A stretch of 64,000 nt of DNA, from assembly GCF_019237615.1 (NCBI RefSeq), contig NZ_JAFAGT010000086.1:1-64000 (forward strand), given 5' to 3'. Position 1 is the first letter of the stretch. Each line of letters begins with the position of its first letter. The notes beneath the pieces were generated by a model. It saw only the letters and a list, made by a program, of their open reading frames with translations, did not search any database and was not told where the DNA came from. The position numbers and the translations under genes are program-made. The DNA comes from Roseateles sp. (GTDB lineage Bacteria > Pseudomonadota > Gammaproteobacteria > Burkholderiales > Burkholderiaceae_C). Shown here one piece after another: positions 40,510 through 49,461 of the stretch.

Positions 40510-41736
40510 TTGAAGCCCATCGCCAAGTCCAGCAAGCTCGCCAGCGTCAGCTACGACATCCGCGGCCCCGTGCTGGACAAGGCGCGCCAGATGGAGGAGG
40601 AGGGCCAGAAGATCATCAAGCTGAACATCGGCAACACGGCCGTGTTCGGCCTGACGCCGCCGGACGAGATCGTGCAGGACATGATCCGCAACCTGGCCGA
40701 CGCCGGTGGCTACACCGACAGCAAGGGCTTGTTCGCGCCGCGCAAGGCGGTGGTGCACTACACCCAGGAGAAGGGCATCCGGGGCGTCACCGTGGACGAC
40801 GTGTACCTCGGCAACGGCGCCTCCGAGCTGATCCAGATGGCCATCAACGCGCTGGTCAACGACGGCGACGAGATCCTCATCCCGAGCCCCGACTTCCCGC
40901 TCTACACGGCCGTGGTGGGCCTGTCGGGCGGCCGCCCGGTGCACTACCGCTGCGACGAAGGCGCCGGCTGGCTGCCCGACCTCGCCGACATCGAGGCCAA
41001 CATCACGCCGCGCACCCGCGGCATCATGGTCTGCAACCCCAACAACCCGACCGGCGCGCTGTACCCGACCGACCTGCTGCAGGGCATCATCGAGATCGCC
41101 CGCCGGCACCAGCTTGTCATCTTTGCCGACGAGATCTACGACAAGACGCTGTACGACGGCAACGTCCACACCAGCATGGCGGCCCTGGCCGACGACGTGC
41201 TCTTCGTGACCTTCAACGGCCTCTCAAAGAACTACCGCAGCTGCGGCTACCGCGCCGGCTGGATGGTTCTCAGCGGCGAGAAGCGCCACGCCCGCGACTA
41301 CATCGAGGGCCTGAACATGCTGGCCTCGCTGCGCCTGTGCTCCAACACGCCGGGCCAGCTGGCCATCCAGACGGCGCTGGGCGGCTACCAGAGCATCCGC
41401 GACCTCGTCGCACCCAGCGGACGGCTCTGCCACCAGCGCGACCTCGCCTACGAGCTGCTGACGCAGATCCCCGGCGTCAGCGTCGTCAAGCCCAAGGCGG
41501 CGCTCTACATGTTCCCGCGCCTGGATCCCAAGATCTACCCTATCGCCGACGACCAGCAGTTCGCCTACGAGCTGCTGGCCGAGGAGAAGGTGCTGATCGT
41601 CCAGGGCACCGGCTTCAACTGGCCCGAGCACGACCACTTCCGCCTCGTCTTCCTGCCCAATGTGGACGACCTGCGGGAGGCCATCGGCCGCATCGAACGT
41701 TTCCTGGGCGGCTACCGCCGCCGTCATTTCTCCTGA
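40510..41736 (+). CDS. alaA: Alanine-type aminotransferase (AlaA-like)
   Basis: 408-residue fold-I PLP aminotransferase, class I/II. It shows NIGNTAVFGLTPPDEI near the start, YLGNGASELIQMA, CNPNNPTGALYP, FADEIYDKTLYDG and the PLP lysine in FNGLSKNYRSCGYRAGW near residue 241. The tail RLVFLPN contains the carboxylate-binding arginine. The closest pattern is AlaA, which makes alanine from pyruvate and glutamate. TTG at 40510 is the start that reproduces the family's N-terminus. It precedes hom and thrC in a conserved amino-acid gene cluster. Confidence 0.87.
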   Translation: MKPIAKSSKLASVSYDIRGPVLDKARQMEEEGQKIIKLNIGNTAVFGLTPPDEIVQDMIRNLADAGGYTDSKGLFAPRKAVVHYTQEKGIRGVTVDDVYLGNGASELIQMAINALVNDGDEILIPSPDFPLYTAVVGLSGGRPVHYRCDEGAGWLPDLADIEANITPRTRGIMVCNPNNPTGALYPTDLLQGIIEIARRHQLVIFADEIYDKTLYDGNVHTSMAALADDVLFVTFNGLSKNYRSCGYRAGWMVLSGEKRHARDYIEGLNMLASLRLCSNTPGQLAIQTALGGYQSIRDLVAPSGRLCHQRDLAYELLTQIPGVSVVKPKAALYMFPRLDPKIYPIADDQQFAYELLAEEKVLIVQGTGFNWPEHDHFRLVFLPNVDDLREAIGRIERFLGGYRRRHFS

Positions 41737-41813
41737 GAGAGTATTTTTTGACTTGCGGGACAGGCCGCCCGAGCGCAGCGAGCTGCTCTGCCCCCAACTG
41801 ACCAAGGGTTTCC

Positions 41814-43133
41814 ATGAAAGCGATTCAAGTCGGCCTGATCGGCCTGGGCACCGTCGGTGCCGGCACCTTCCACGTCTTGCAGCGCAACCAGGCCGAGATT
41901 CGCGGCCGCGCCGGCCGGGGCATCGAGATCGCGATGGTGGCGGCCCGCAGCGCCGAGCGTGCCAAGGCCTACCAGGCCATCGTCGGCGACGGCGTGCCTT
42001 GCGTCGGTGACGCCCAGCAACTGGTCAACAACCCCGCCATCGACATCATCGTCGAGCTGATCGGCGGCATCGAGCCGGCGCGCACGCTGGTGCTGCAGGC
42101 CATCGCCAACGGCAAGCATGTCGTCACGGCCAACAAGGCGCTGCTGGCCCTGCATGGCACCGAGATCTTCGAAGCCGCCCGCGAGAAGGGCGTCGTCGTC
42201 GCGTTCGAGGCGGCCGTGGCCGGCGGCATCCCCATCATCAAGGCACTGCGCGAGGGCCTGACCGCCAACCGCATCGAGTGGATCGCCGGCATCATCAACG
42301 GCACGACCAACTTCATCCTGTCCGAGATGCGCGGCAAGGGCCTGGACTTCGCCACCGTGCTCAAGGAGGCCCAGCGCCTGGGGTATGCCGAGAGCGACCC
42401 GACCTTCGACATCGAGGGCGTGGACGCGGCCCACAAGCTCACGCTGATGAGCGCCATCGCCTTCGGCGTGCCGGTGCAGTTCGACAAGGCCTATGTGGAG
42501 GGCATCTCCAGCCTGCAGGCCACCGACATCAAGTACGCCGAGCAGCTGGGCTACCGCATCAAGCTGCTGGGCATCACGCGCCGCCGCCAGGAGGGCATCG
42601 AGGTGCGCGTGCACCCGACGCTGATCCCGGCCAGCCGCCTGGTCGCCAACGTCGAGGGCGCGATGAACGCCGTCGTCGTGCAGGCCGACGCCGTCGGCAC
42701 GACGCTGTACTACGGCAAGGGTGCCGGCGCCGAGCCGACCGCCTCGGCCGTCGTTGCCGACCTCGTCGACGTGACCCGCCTGGCCACGGCCGACCCCGAC
42801 CACCGGGTGCCCCACCTGGCCTTCCAGCCGGACGCCATCAGCGACACGCCCATCCTCGAGATGGCCGACGTGCACACGGCCTTCTACCTGCGCCTGGTCG
42901 TGGCCGACCAGCCCGGCGTGCTGTCGCGCATCACCACCATCCTGGCCGAGCACGACATCTCCATCGACGCGGTGCTGCAGCGCGAGTCCGCCGAGGGCGA
43001 GCGCCAGACCGACCTCATCATCCTGACCCACGACACCATCGAGGGCCGCATGAACGAGGCGCTGGCCAAGATGCAGGGCCTGCCGACCGTGCTCGCGCCG
43101 ATCGTGCGCATCCGCAAGGAAGAACTGGCCTGA
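41814..43133 (+). CDS. hom: Homoserine dehydrogenase
   Basis: 439-residue NAD(P)-dependent enzyme reducing aspartate semialdehyde to homoserine. It shows LIGLGTVGAGTF at the N-terminus, TANKALLALHG near residue 107 (with the catalytic lysine), GIINGTTNFILSEM, a second catalytic region with GYAESDPTFDIEGVDAAHK, and a C-terminal ACT domain (residues about 355-435, VVADQPGVLSRITTILAEHDISI) for feedback control by threonine. Followed 13 bases later by thrC. Confidence 0.97.
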   Translation: MKAIQVGLIGLGTVGAGTFHVLQRNQAEIRGRAGRGIEIAMVAARSAERAKAYQAIVGDGVPCVGDAQQLVNNPAIDIIVELIGGIEPARTLVLQAIANGKHVVTANKALLALHGTEIFEAAREKGVVVAFEAAVAGGIPIIKALREGLTANRIEWIAGIINGTTNFILSEMRGKGLDFATVLKEAQRLGYAESDPTFDIEGVDAAHKLTLMSAIAFGVPVQFDKAYVEGISSLQATDIKYAEQLGYRIKLLGITRRRQEGIEVRVHPTLIPASRLVANVEGAMNAVVVQADAVGTTLYYGKGAGAEPTASAVVADLVDVTRLATADPDHRVPHLAFQPDAISDTPILEMADVHTAFYLRLVVADQPGVLSRITTILAEHDISIDAVLQRESAEGERQTDLIILTHDTIEGRMNEALAKMQGLPTVLAPIVRIRKEELA

Positions 43134-43146
43134 TCCGGACACCGAC

Positions 43147-44538
43147 ATGAAGTACATCAGCACCCGCGGCGACCAGGCCGAGCGCGGCTTCTCGGACATC
43201 CTGCTCGAAGGTCTGGCGCCCGACGGCGGCCTCTACCTGCCCAAGGCCTACCCCAAGGTCGACGCGGCCACGCTGGCGCGCTGGCGCGGCCTGGCCTATG
43301 CGGACCTGGCCTTCGAGATCCTGTCGCTCTACATCGACGACATCCCGGCCGATGACCTGCGCGCCATCACGCGCAAGGTCTACACGGCCGAGGTCTTCGG
43401 CACCGAGGCCATCACGCCGCTGACCTGGCTGGGCGAGCACATCGCGCTGCAGGGCCTGTCCAACGGCCCCACGCTGGCCTTCAAGGACATGGCCATGCAG
43501 CTGCTCGGTGCGCTGTTCGAGTACGAGCTGGGCCGCCGCGGCGAGACGCTGAACATCCTGGGCGCCACCTCCGGCGACACCGGCAGCGCGGCCGAGTACG
43601 CGATGCGCGGCAAGAAGGGCGTCAACGTCTTCATGCTCAGCCCCGATGGCCGCATGAGCCCCTTCCAGCAGGCGCAGATGTTCAGCCTGCAGGACGCCAA
43701 CATCCACAACATCGCCATCGAGGGCGTGTTCGACGACTGCCAGGACATCGTCAAGGCCGTGTCCAACGACCTGGCCTTCAAGCGCGAGCACCGCATCGGC
43801 ACCGTCAACTCCATCAACTGGGCGCGGCTGCTGGCCCAGGTCGTCTACTACTTCGCCGGCTATTTCCAGGCCACCAAGTCGAACGAGGAGAAGGTCAGCT
43901 TCACGGTGCCGTCGGGCAACTTCGGCAATGTCTGCGCCGGCCATGTGGCGCGCATGATGGGCCTGCCCATCGCCAAACTCGTCGTCGCGACCAACGAGAA
44001 CGACGTGCTGGACGAGTTCTTCCGCACCGGCGCCTACCGGCCGCGCGGCACGGCCGACACGCACGAGACCTCCAGCCCGTCGATGGACATCTCCAAGGCC
44101 AGCAACTTCGAGCGCTTCGTGTTCGACTTGCTGGGCCGCGATGGTGGCCGTGTGAAGCAGCATTTCACGTCGCCGGCCTTCGAGCTGACGGCCGGCGAGC
44201 ATATGGACATCGCGGGCTTTGGCTTCGTCTCCGGCCGCAGCACCCATGCCGACCGCATCGCGACCATACGTCGCTGCCATGCCGAGCATGGCGTCGTCAT
44301 CGACCCGCACACGGCAGACGGCCTCAAGGTCGCGCTGGAGAAGTGCGACCCTGCCGTGACCATGCTGGTGCTGGAGACGGCGCTGCCGGCCAAGTTCGCG
44401 GCCACCATCCACGAGGCGCTGGACATTGAGCCGCCCCGCCCCGCGGGCCTCGAAGGCATAGAGCAGCTTCCCAAGCGCGTGAAGGTCATGCGGGCGGATG
44501 TGGAAGCCGTGAAGGCCTACATTCACGCCCATGTCTGA
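43147..44538 (+). CDS. thrC: Threonine synthase
   Basis: 463-residue PLP enzyme converting O-phosphohomoserine to threonine. The PLP lysine is Lys113 in LAFKDMAMQ; ATSGDTGSAAEYA and SINWARLLAQVVYYFAGY are family blocks, and the phosphate loop PSGNFGNVCAGHVA lies near residue 257. It completes the hom-thrC pair and overlaps the start of moeA by eight bases, linking threonine and molybdenum cofactor genes in one transcript. Confidence 0.97.
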   Translation: MKYISTRGDQAERGFSDILLEGLAPDGGLYLPKAYPKVDAATLARWRGLAYADLAFEILSLYIDDIPADDLRAITRKVYTAEVFGTEAITPLTWLGEHIALQGLSNGPTLAFKDMAMQLLGALFEYELGRRGETLNILGATSGDTGSAAEYAMRGKKGVNVFMLSPDGRMSPFQQAQMFSLQDANIHNIAIEGVFDDCQDIVKAVSNDLAFKREHRIGTVNSINWARLLAQVVYYFAGYFQATKSNEEKVSFTVPSGNFGNVCAGHVARMMGLPIAKLVVATNENDVLDEFFRTGAYRPRGTADTHETSSPSMDISKASNFERFVFDLLGRDGGRVKQHFTSPAFELTAGEHMDIAGFGFVSGRSTHADRIATIRRCHAEHGVVIDPHTADGLKVALEKCDPAVTMLVLETALPAKFAATIHEALDIEPPRPAGLEGIEQLPKRVKVMRADVEAVKAYIHAHV

Positions 44539-45742
44539 TGCTCCCAAGAAACCCGCCCTGACCCCGCTGGACGAGGCGCTGGCCACGCTGCTGGCCCAGG
44601 TCCAGCCCCTCGCGGGGCGCGAAACGCTGCCCGCCACGCAGGCCTGCGGCCGGGTGCTGGCGGCGGACCTGATCTCGCCCGTGGATGTGCCACCGGCCGA
44701 CAACTCGGCCATGGACGGCTATGCGCTGCGTGCCGCCGATGCCGCTGCGGCCCTGCCCGTGACACAGCGCATTCCGGCCGGCAGCGTGCCCCTTGCGCTC
44801 GCCGCCGGCGAGGCCGCGCGCATCTTCACCGGCGCCCAGGTGCCGCCGGGCGCCGACACCGTCGTCATGCAGGAGCACACCGAGCTGCTGGACGGCCGCG
44901 TGCGCGTGACCCAGCCGGTCACGCCCGGCCAGCATGTGCGCCTGCGCGGCGAGGACCTGAAGGCCGGCAACGTCGTGCTGCCCGCCGGCACGCGGCTGGA
45001 CGCCGTGGCCCTGGGCCTCGCGGCCACGGCCGGCGCCGCCGAACTGACGGTGACGCGCCGCCCGCGCGTGGCCCTGTTCTCGACCGGCGACGAACTCGTC
45101 ATGCCGGGCGAGCCGCTGCCGCCCGGCGCCATCTACAACTCCAACCGCTTCACGCTGCGGGCGCTGCTGCAGGGCCTGGGTTGCGAGGTGGTGGACCTGG
45201 GCATCGTGCCCGACCAGCTCGACGCCACCCGCGCCGCGCTGCGCGAGGCGGCCGCCCGGGCCGACGTCATCCTGACCTCCGGCGGCGTCTCCGTCGGCGA
45301 GGAAGACCACCTGCGCCCCGCAGTGCAGGCGGAGGGGCAGCTGGACCTCTGGGCCATCGCCATCAAGCCCGGCAAGCCGTTCGCCCATGGCCGCGTCGGT
45401 GGCGCGCACTTCATCGGCCTGCCGGGCAACCCGGTATCCAGCCTCGTGACCTTCCTGGTGCTGGTGCGGCCGTTCCTGCTGAAGCTGCAGGGCGCGGCGC
45501 AGCTGGCGCCGCGCGGCTACCGCATCGCCGCCGGTTTCGACTGGCCCAACCCCGACAAGCGCCGCGAATTCCTGCGCGTGCGCCTGGACGAGGCGGGCGG
45601 TCTGGCCCTGTTCGCCAACCAGAGCAGCGGCGTGCTGACCTCGGCCTTCTGGGCGGATGGCCTGCTGGACAACCCGGCCGGCCGGTTCTTCAAGGCTGGC
45701 GACGCGGTGCGCTTCATCCCCTTCGCGGAGCTGCTGTCGTGA
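44531..45742 (+). CDS. moeA: Molybdopterin molybdenumtransferase
   Basis: 403-residue enzyme inserting molybdate into adenylated molybdopterin. Motifs: PADNSAMDGYALRA near residue 56, IFTGAQVPPGADTVVMQE, FSTGDELVMPGEPL, TSGGVSVGEEDHL and GLPGNPVSSLVTF near residue 296. Length is normal. The GTG of moaD overlaps its stop (GTGA). Confidence 0.96.
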   Translation: MSDAPKKPALTPLDEALATLLAQVQPLAGRETLPATQACGRVLAADLISPVDVPPADNSAMDGYALRAADAAAALPVTQRIPAGSVPLALAAGEAARIFTGAQVPPGADTVVMQEHTELLDGRVRVTQPVTPGQHVRLRGEDLKAGNVVLPAGTRLDAVALGLAATAGAAELTVTRRPRVALFSTGDELVMPGEPLPPGAIYNSNRFTLRALLQGLGCEVVDLGIVPDQLDATRAALREAAARADVILTSGGVSVGEEDHLRPAVQAEGQLDLWAIAIKPGKPFAHGRVGGAHFIGLPGNPVSSLVTFLVLVRPFLLKLQGAAQLAPRGYRIAAGFDWPNPDKRREFLRVRLDEAGGLALFANQSSGVLTSAFWADGLLDNPAGRFFKAGDAVRFIPFAELLS

Positions 45743-45996
45743 CGGTCACCGTGAAGTTGCGCTTCTTCGCCTCGCTGCGCGAGAAGCTGGGCGAGGGCGA
45801 GGCACTGAGCCTGCCCGGCGCCAGCACCGTGGGCACGGCGCGCGACGCGCTGCTCGCCCGCGGTGGCGTGCATGCCGAAGCCCTGGCCCGCAGCCGCGCC
45901 GTGCGCGCGGCGCTGAACCAGAAGATGGTGCCTGAATCCGCTGCGCTGGCGGATGGCGACGAACTGGCGTTCTTCCCTCCGGTGACCGGTGGCTGA
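45739..45996 (+). CDS. moaD: Molybdopterin synthase small subunit
   Basis: 85-residue ubiquitin-like sulfur carrier. It has KLRFFASLREKLG at the start, and the C-terminus ends FPPVTGG; the terminal Gly-Gly becomes the thiocarboxylate used by MoaE. Its partner moaE is not the next gene but lies 7.8 kb downstream at 53783, separated by the polyamine/SPFH module. speD starts three bases after its stop. Confidence 0.95.
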   Translation: MTVTVKLRFFASLREKLGEGEALSLPGASTVGTARDALLARGGVHAEALARSRAVRAALNQKMVPESAALADGDELAFFPPVTGG

Positions 45997-45999
45997 GCC

Positions 46000-46365
46000 T
46001 TGAAGGGCCTGCACCTGACCGCGGATCTGCGCGGAGTCGACCCTGCGCTGTCCCTGATGACCGATCCGGTATCGCTTGGGACCCGGTGCAGCGAGGCCGT
46101 CACCGCGGCGGGCCTGCAGGGCGTGGCCGAGCTGATGCACCGCTTCGGCCCCGCGGACGGGCAGGGCGGCATCACCGGCGTCGTGCTGCTGGCCGAGTCG
46201 CACCTGGCCGTGCACACCTGGCCCGAGCTGGGCGCGGTGACGCTGGACGTCTATGTCTGCAACTACGGCGGCGACAACAGCACCAAGGCCGAGCGGCTGA
46301 TGGCCGCGCTGGTCGAGCTCTTCGAGCCGGCCGAGGTGAGCCGGCAAAGACTGCTCAGAGGCTGA
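46000..46365 (+). CDS. speD: S-adenosylmethionine decarboxylase proenzyme (short prokaryotic type)
   Basis: 121-residue proenzyme that self-cleaves to form a pyruvoyl group and makes decarboxylated SAM, the aminopropyl donor. The cleavage serine is Ser67 in LLAESHLAVHTWPE. His72 and Cys87 (VYVCNYGG) are at the usual catalytic positions. The TTG start lies three bases after moaD, so it is probably co-transcribed with the molybdenum cofactor genes. Its 3' end overlaps the convergent amine-oxidase gene by 11 bases. The user of its product is probably the membrane aminopropyltransferase encoded at 47908. Confidence 0.92.
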   Translation: MKGLHLTADLRGVDPALSLMTDPVSLGTRCSEAVTAAGLQGVAELMHRFGPADGQGGITGVVLLAESHLAVHTWPELGAVTLDVYVCNYGGDNSTKAERLMAALVELFEPAEVSRQRLLRG

Positions 46366-47908
46366 GCCGCGCCGCGGCCGTGACGCCGGCCGTATAGGCC
46401 TCCTCGAACACCGAGTAGCCGGCCAGGTCGGCGTGCGCGAAGACGACGCGGCCGCGTGCGGCGTTCAGCGCGGCCAGCTCGTCCGAGCCGCGCAGGCCGG
46501 GCACCGGGATGCTCATGGCATGGCCGAAGCGGCAAAGGTCGATGCGTTCGACCTGGGCGGGCAGGTCAGGGTGGGTTGTCGCCAGCTCCGCGATGACGCG
46601 CTGTGCCCAGTGCCGCCAGGGCTGGGTCAGCAGCTCGTCGCGCTCGGCCGTCGGCAATGCCAGATAGGCCGTCAGCAGCGGCGGGCGCGGCGTCGGGTCC
46701 AGCGTCTGGTGGCGCGCGTCGACGTAGCCCAGCGCCGTCGATCCGTAGCGCACGTTGTCCCAGGCCGGCGGCGCGCCGGGGCGGGCCAGCAGCGGCTCGC
46801 GCAGCAGCAGGTTGGCGGTCAGCCAGGGTGCGTAGCGCAGGCGGCCGGCGGCGGCACGCAGCGCCTCGGGTGGCGTGGCCAGCAGCCGGTTGGCGATGAA
46901 CAGCGGCGTGGCCATGACGACGGCGCGGGCCTGCCAGCGCTCGGGGGCGCCGGCCGTCTCGTTCCAGGCCAGCAACTCGATACCCGAGCGACCTTCGGTC
47001 ACGCGCATCGCCAGGCGGCCGGTGTGGATGCGCTCGCGCAGCGGTGCGGCCAGGCGCTGCGACAGCCAGCCATTGCCTTCGGGCCAGGTCAGCACCGGCT
47101 CGCGCTCGCCGGCCTCGTCGCCCGGCGCATGGAAGCCGTGGCGGCTGGCGAAGTAGTGCAGCCCGGCCCAGGCCGACACGGCGTCGGCACTGGCGCCGAA
47201 GTCGTCGCGGCAGCAGTAGTCGAGATACCAGCGCAGGCGGGTGTCGGTCAGCGCGTTGGCGTCCAGCCAGGTGGCGAAGGTCTGCGCGTCCAGCGCGGCA
47301 TGGCCGGCGGTCCAGCGGGCGTGGTGCGTGGGCATCGCGAAGCCCAGCTCGCGCTGGGCCTGGGCGACCAGCGCCGAGAAGCGCCGGTATTGGGCGAGCG
47401 CGGCCGCATCGGACGGCGGCGGGAGCAGGCTCTCGCGCCATTCGCCGTCGATGAACAGGCGCTCCTGCGGGCTGTGGCACAGGTGGCGCTCGTCCCACAC
47501 CGTGCGGCCGAACTGCTCGCGGGCGAGGCCCAGGTCGTGCAGCAGCGCGTTGACCTCGCGTGCCTCGGGGCCGGGCAGCGGCAGGTAGTGGGCGCCCAGC
47601 GGGCAGGCCGAGCCGGCCAGGCCGTGGCCGCGGCTGTTGCCGCCGGCCTGGTCTTCCAGGTCCAGCAGCGCGAAGTCGTCGATGCCGCGACGGGCCAGTT
47701 CGCGTGCGCAGGCCAGGCCCGCGATGCCCGCGCCGACGATGAGGATGCCGGTCTTCCTCGGCGGTCCGCCGGCCTGGGGCAATTCGCCGCGCAGCCGATG
47801 GCCCCGTTCCGGGTGCGTGCCGACCCAGCCGCCCTGCAGGGCCGGCGCGTCGGGGGTGCAGCCCGCGCCGGCCAGCCCGGCGAGCAGCAGCTCGCGCCGC
47901 CTCAGCAT
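46355..47908 (-). CDS. Exported flavin-dependent amine oxidase-like lipoprotein
   Basis: 517-residue FAD enzyme. The N-terminus LRRRELLLAGLAGAGC looks like an arginine-rich export signal ending in a lipobox, so lipidation at Cys17 outside the cytoplasm is likely. The FAD-binding Rossmann motif ILIVGAGIAGLACARELARRG lies near 55, and LLDLEDQAGGNSRG matches the flavin amine oxidase family. The C-terminal FAD block reads VVFAHADLAGYSVFEEAYTAG. It is the last gene of the minus-strand module, overlapping the aminopropyltransferase stop by one base. A polyamine or protoporphyrinogen-type substrate is possible; polyamine is favoured by context. Confidence 0.82.
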   Translation of the reverse strand: MLRRRELLLAGLAGAGCTPDAPALQGGWVGTHPERGHRLRGELPQAGGPPRKTGILIVGAGIAGLACARELARRGIDDFALLDLEDQAGGNSRGHGLAGSACPLGAHYLPLPGPEAREVNALLHDLGLAREQFGRTVWDERHLCHSPQERLFIDGEWRESLLPPPSDAAALAQYRRFSALVAQAQRELGFAMPTHHARWTAGHAALDAQTFATWLDANALTDTRLRWYLDYCCRDDFGASADAVSAWAGLHYFASRHGFHAPGDEAGEREPVLTWPEGNGWLSQRLAAPLRERIHTGRLAMRVTEGRSGIELLAWNETAGAPERWQARAVVMATPLFIANRLLATPPEALRAAAGRLRYAPWLTANLLLREPLLARPGAPPAWDNVRYGSTALGYVDARHQTLDPTPRPPLLTAYLALPTAERDELLTQPWRHWAQRVIAELATTHPDLPAQVERIDLCRFGHAMSIPVPGLRGSDELAALNAARGRVVFAHADLAGYSVFEEAYTAGVTAAARLSL

Positions 47909-49461
47909 CAGTGCACCCGCCCCCATTCGGCCTCGAACTCCTGCACCAGCACCTGGTTGGACAGCCGGTTGACCTCGGTCGGCACGCGGGCCATGTCGGG
48001 CGGGAAGTCCAGCAGGGCCGGCAGGCTGCCGGGGCTGACGAAGCGCAGGCCCGGCGGGAACTGCGTGGGCAGCCTGAAGGGCCGGCGCGACGCGAGCACG
48101 AAGCCCCATTCGCCGAACGACGGCACATGGGCGTGGTAGGGCGTCGCCGTCAGCCCGGTGGCCTCTATGGTCGTGACGACGGTCCAGAAGCTGCGCCGCG
48201 CGATCAGCGGCGACGTGGTCTGCACGACGGCATAGCCGGAGGCGCTCAGGTGCTGGTCCACGAGTTCGTAGAAGCTGGCCGTGTAGAGCTTGCCGAGCGC
48301 GAAGTTGGAGGGGTCGGGGAAGTCGATGACGATGACGTCGAAGGTGTCGTGCTGCTGCTCCAGCCAGCCGAAGGCGTCGGCATTGACGATGCGCAGCTTG
48401 GGACTGGACAGCGCGTGGCCGTTCAGCGCCGAGAGTCGCGCGTTGTCGCGGAACAGCGTGGTCATCAGCGGGTCCAGTTCGACGAGGGTGACCTGCTCGA
48501 CGCTGGCGTACTTCAGGATCTCGCGCACGGCCATGCCGTCGCCGCCGCCCAGCACCAGCACGCGCTTTGGAGCGCCATGCGCCGCCATGGCGGGCTGCAC
48601 CAGGGTCTCGTGGTAACGGTACTCGTCGCGGGAGTGGAACTGCAGGTTGCCGTTCAGGAACAGGCGGGTGCCGGCATGGCCGTCGGTGACGACGATGCGC
48701 TGGTAGGCGCTGCTCTGCTTGAAGACGATCTGCTCGCCGTAGAAGCGGTCCTCGGCCCAGGTCGTCAGCCGCTCGGCGCCGGCCAGCGCCGCCAGCAGCA
48801 GCACTGCCGACAGCGCGCAGGCGGCGGCGTGGGCGCGCTTGGCGCGCAGGTCGGCGCGGAACAGCCACAGCGCCCAGATCGCGACGGCGACGTTCAGCAA
48901 CCCGAAGGCGACGCCCGTGCGCACCAGGCCCAGCTGCGGCACCAGCACGAGGGGGAAGGCCAGCGCGACAAGCAGGGCGCCGAGGTAGTCGAAGGTGAGC
49001 ACCTGCGAGACCAGGTCCTTGAGGCCGTAGCGCGCGCTGAAGTGGCGCTTCAGCATGCGCATGACCAGCGGGATCTCCAGCCCCACCAGCGTGCCGACCA
49101 GCAGCACCAGCGCATAAAGCAGCACGCGGAACGGCGCCGCCTCGCCCGGCGGCAGCAGGCTGTGCACGGCGAACAGCGCCGCGGGCATGAGGCCGCCGAT
49201 GACGCCCACCAGCAGCTCCACCTGCAGAAAGACACCGACGAGCTGCCGTTCGACGAAGCGCGACAGCCAGGAGCCCAGCCCCATCGCGAACAGGTAGACG
49301 CCGATGACGGTGGAGAACTGCAGCACCGAGTCGCCGAGCAGATAGCTCGCCAGCGCGCCCGCGGCCAGTTCGTAGACCAGGCCACAGGCGGCGATGACGA
49401 AGACGCTGGCGAGCAGCAGCAGCTCGGCCGGCGTGGCGCGCGTGCGGTGCTGCTCGCTCAC
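47908..49461 (-). CDS. Membrane-anchored spermidine-synthase-like aminopropyltransferase
   Basis: 517 residues. The first 220 residues hold about seven transmembrane helices (for example LLLLASVFVIAACGLVYEL and VLLYALVLLVGTLVGLEI). The C-terminal domain (about 240-500) is a spermidine-synthase fold with DEYRYHETLVQPAM, the cofactor loop LVLGGGDGMAVREIL and the catalytic aspartate region VIVIDFPDPSN. It should move the aminopropyl group of decarboxylated SAM to an amine acceptor at the inner membrane. GTG 49461 overlaps the upstream stop (GTGA). speD lies at the other end of the module. Confidence 0.88.
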   Translation of the reverse strand: MSEQHRTRATPAELLLLASVFVIAACGLVYELAAGALASYLLGDSVLQFSTVIGVYLFAMGLGSWLSRFVERQLVGVFLQVELLVGVIGGLMPAALFAVHSLLPPGEAAPFRVLLYALVLLVGTLVGLEIPLVMRMLKRHFSARYGLKDLVSQVLTFDYLGALLVALAFPLVLVPQLGLVRTGVAFGLLNVAVAIWALWLFRADLRAKRAHAAACALSAVLLLAALAGAERLTTWAEDRFYGEQIVFKQSSAYQRIVVTDGHAGTRLFLNGNLQFHSRDEYRYHETLVQPAMAAHGAPKRVLVLGGGDGMAVREILKYASVEQVTLVELDPLMTTLFRDNARLSALNGHALSSPKLRIVNADAFGWLEQQHDTFDVIVIDFPDPSNFALGKLYTASFYELVDQHLSASGYAVVQTTSPLIARRSFWTVVTTIEATGLTATPYHAHVPSFGEWGFVLASRRPFRLPTQFPPGLRFVSPGSLPALLDFPPDMARVPTEVNRLSNQVLVQEFEAEWGRVH

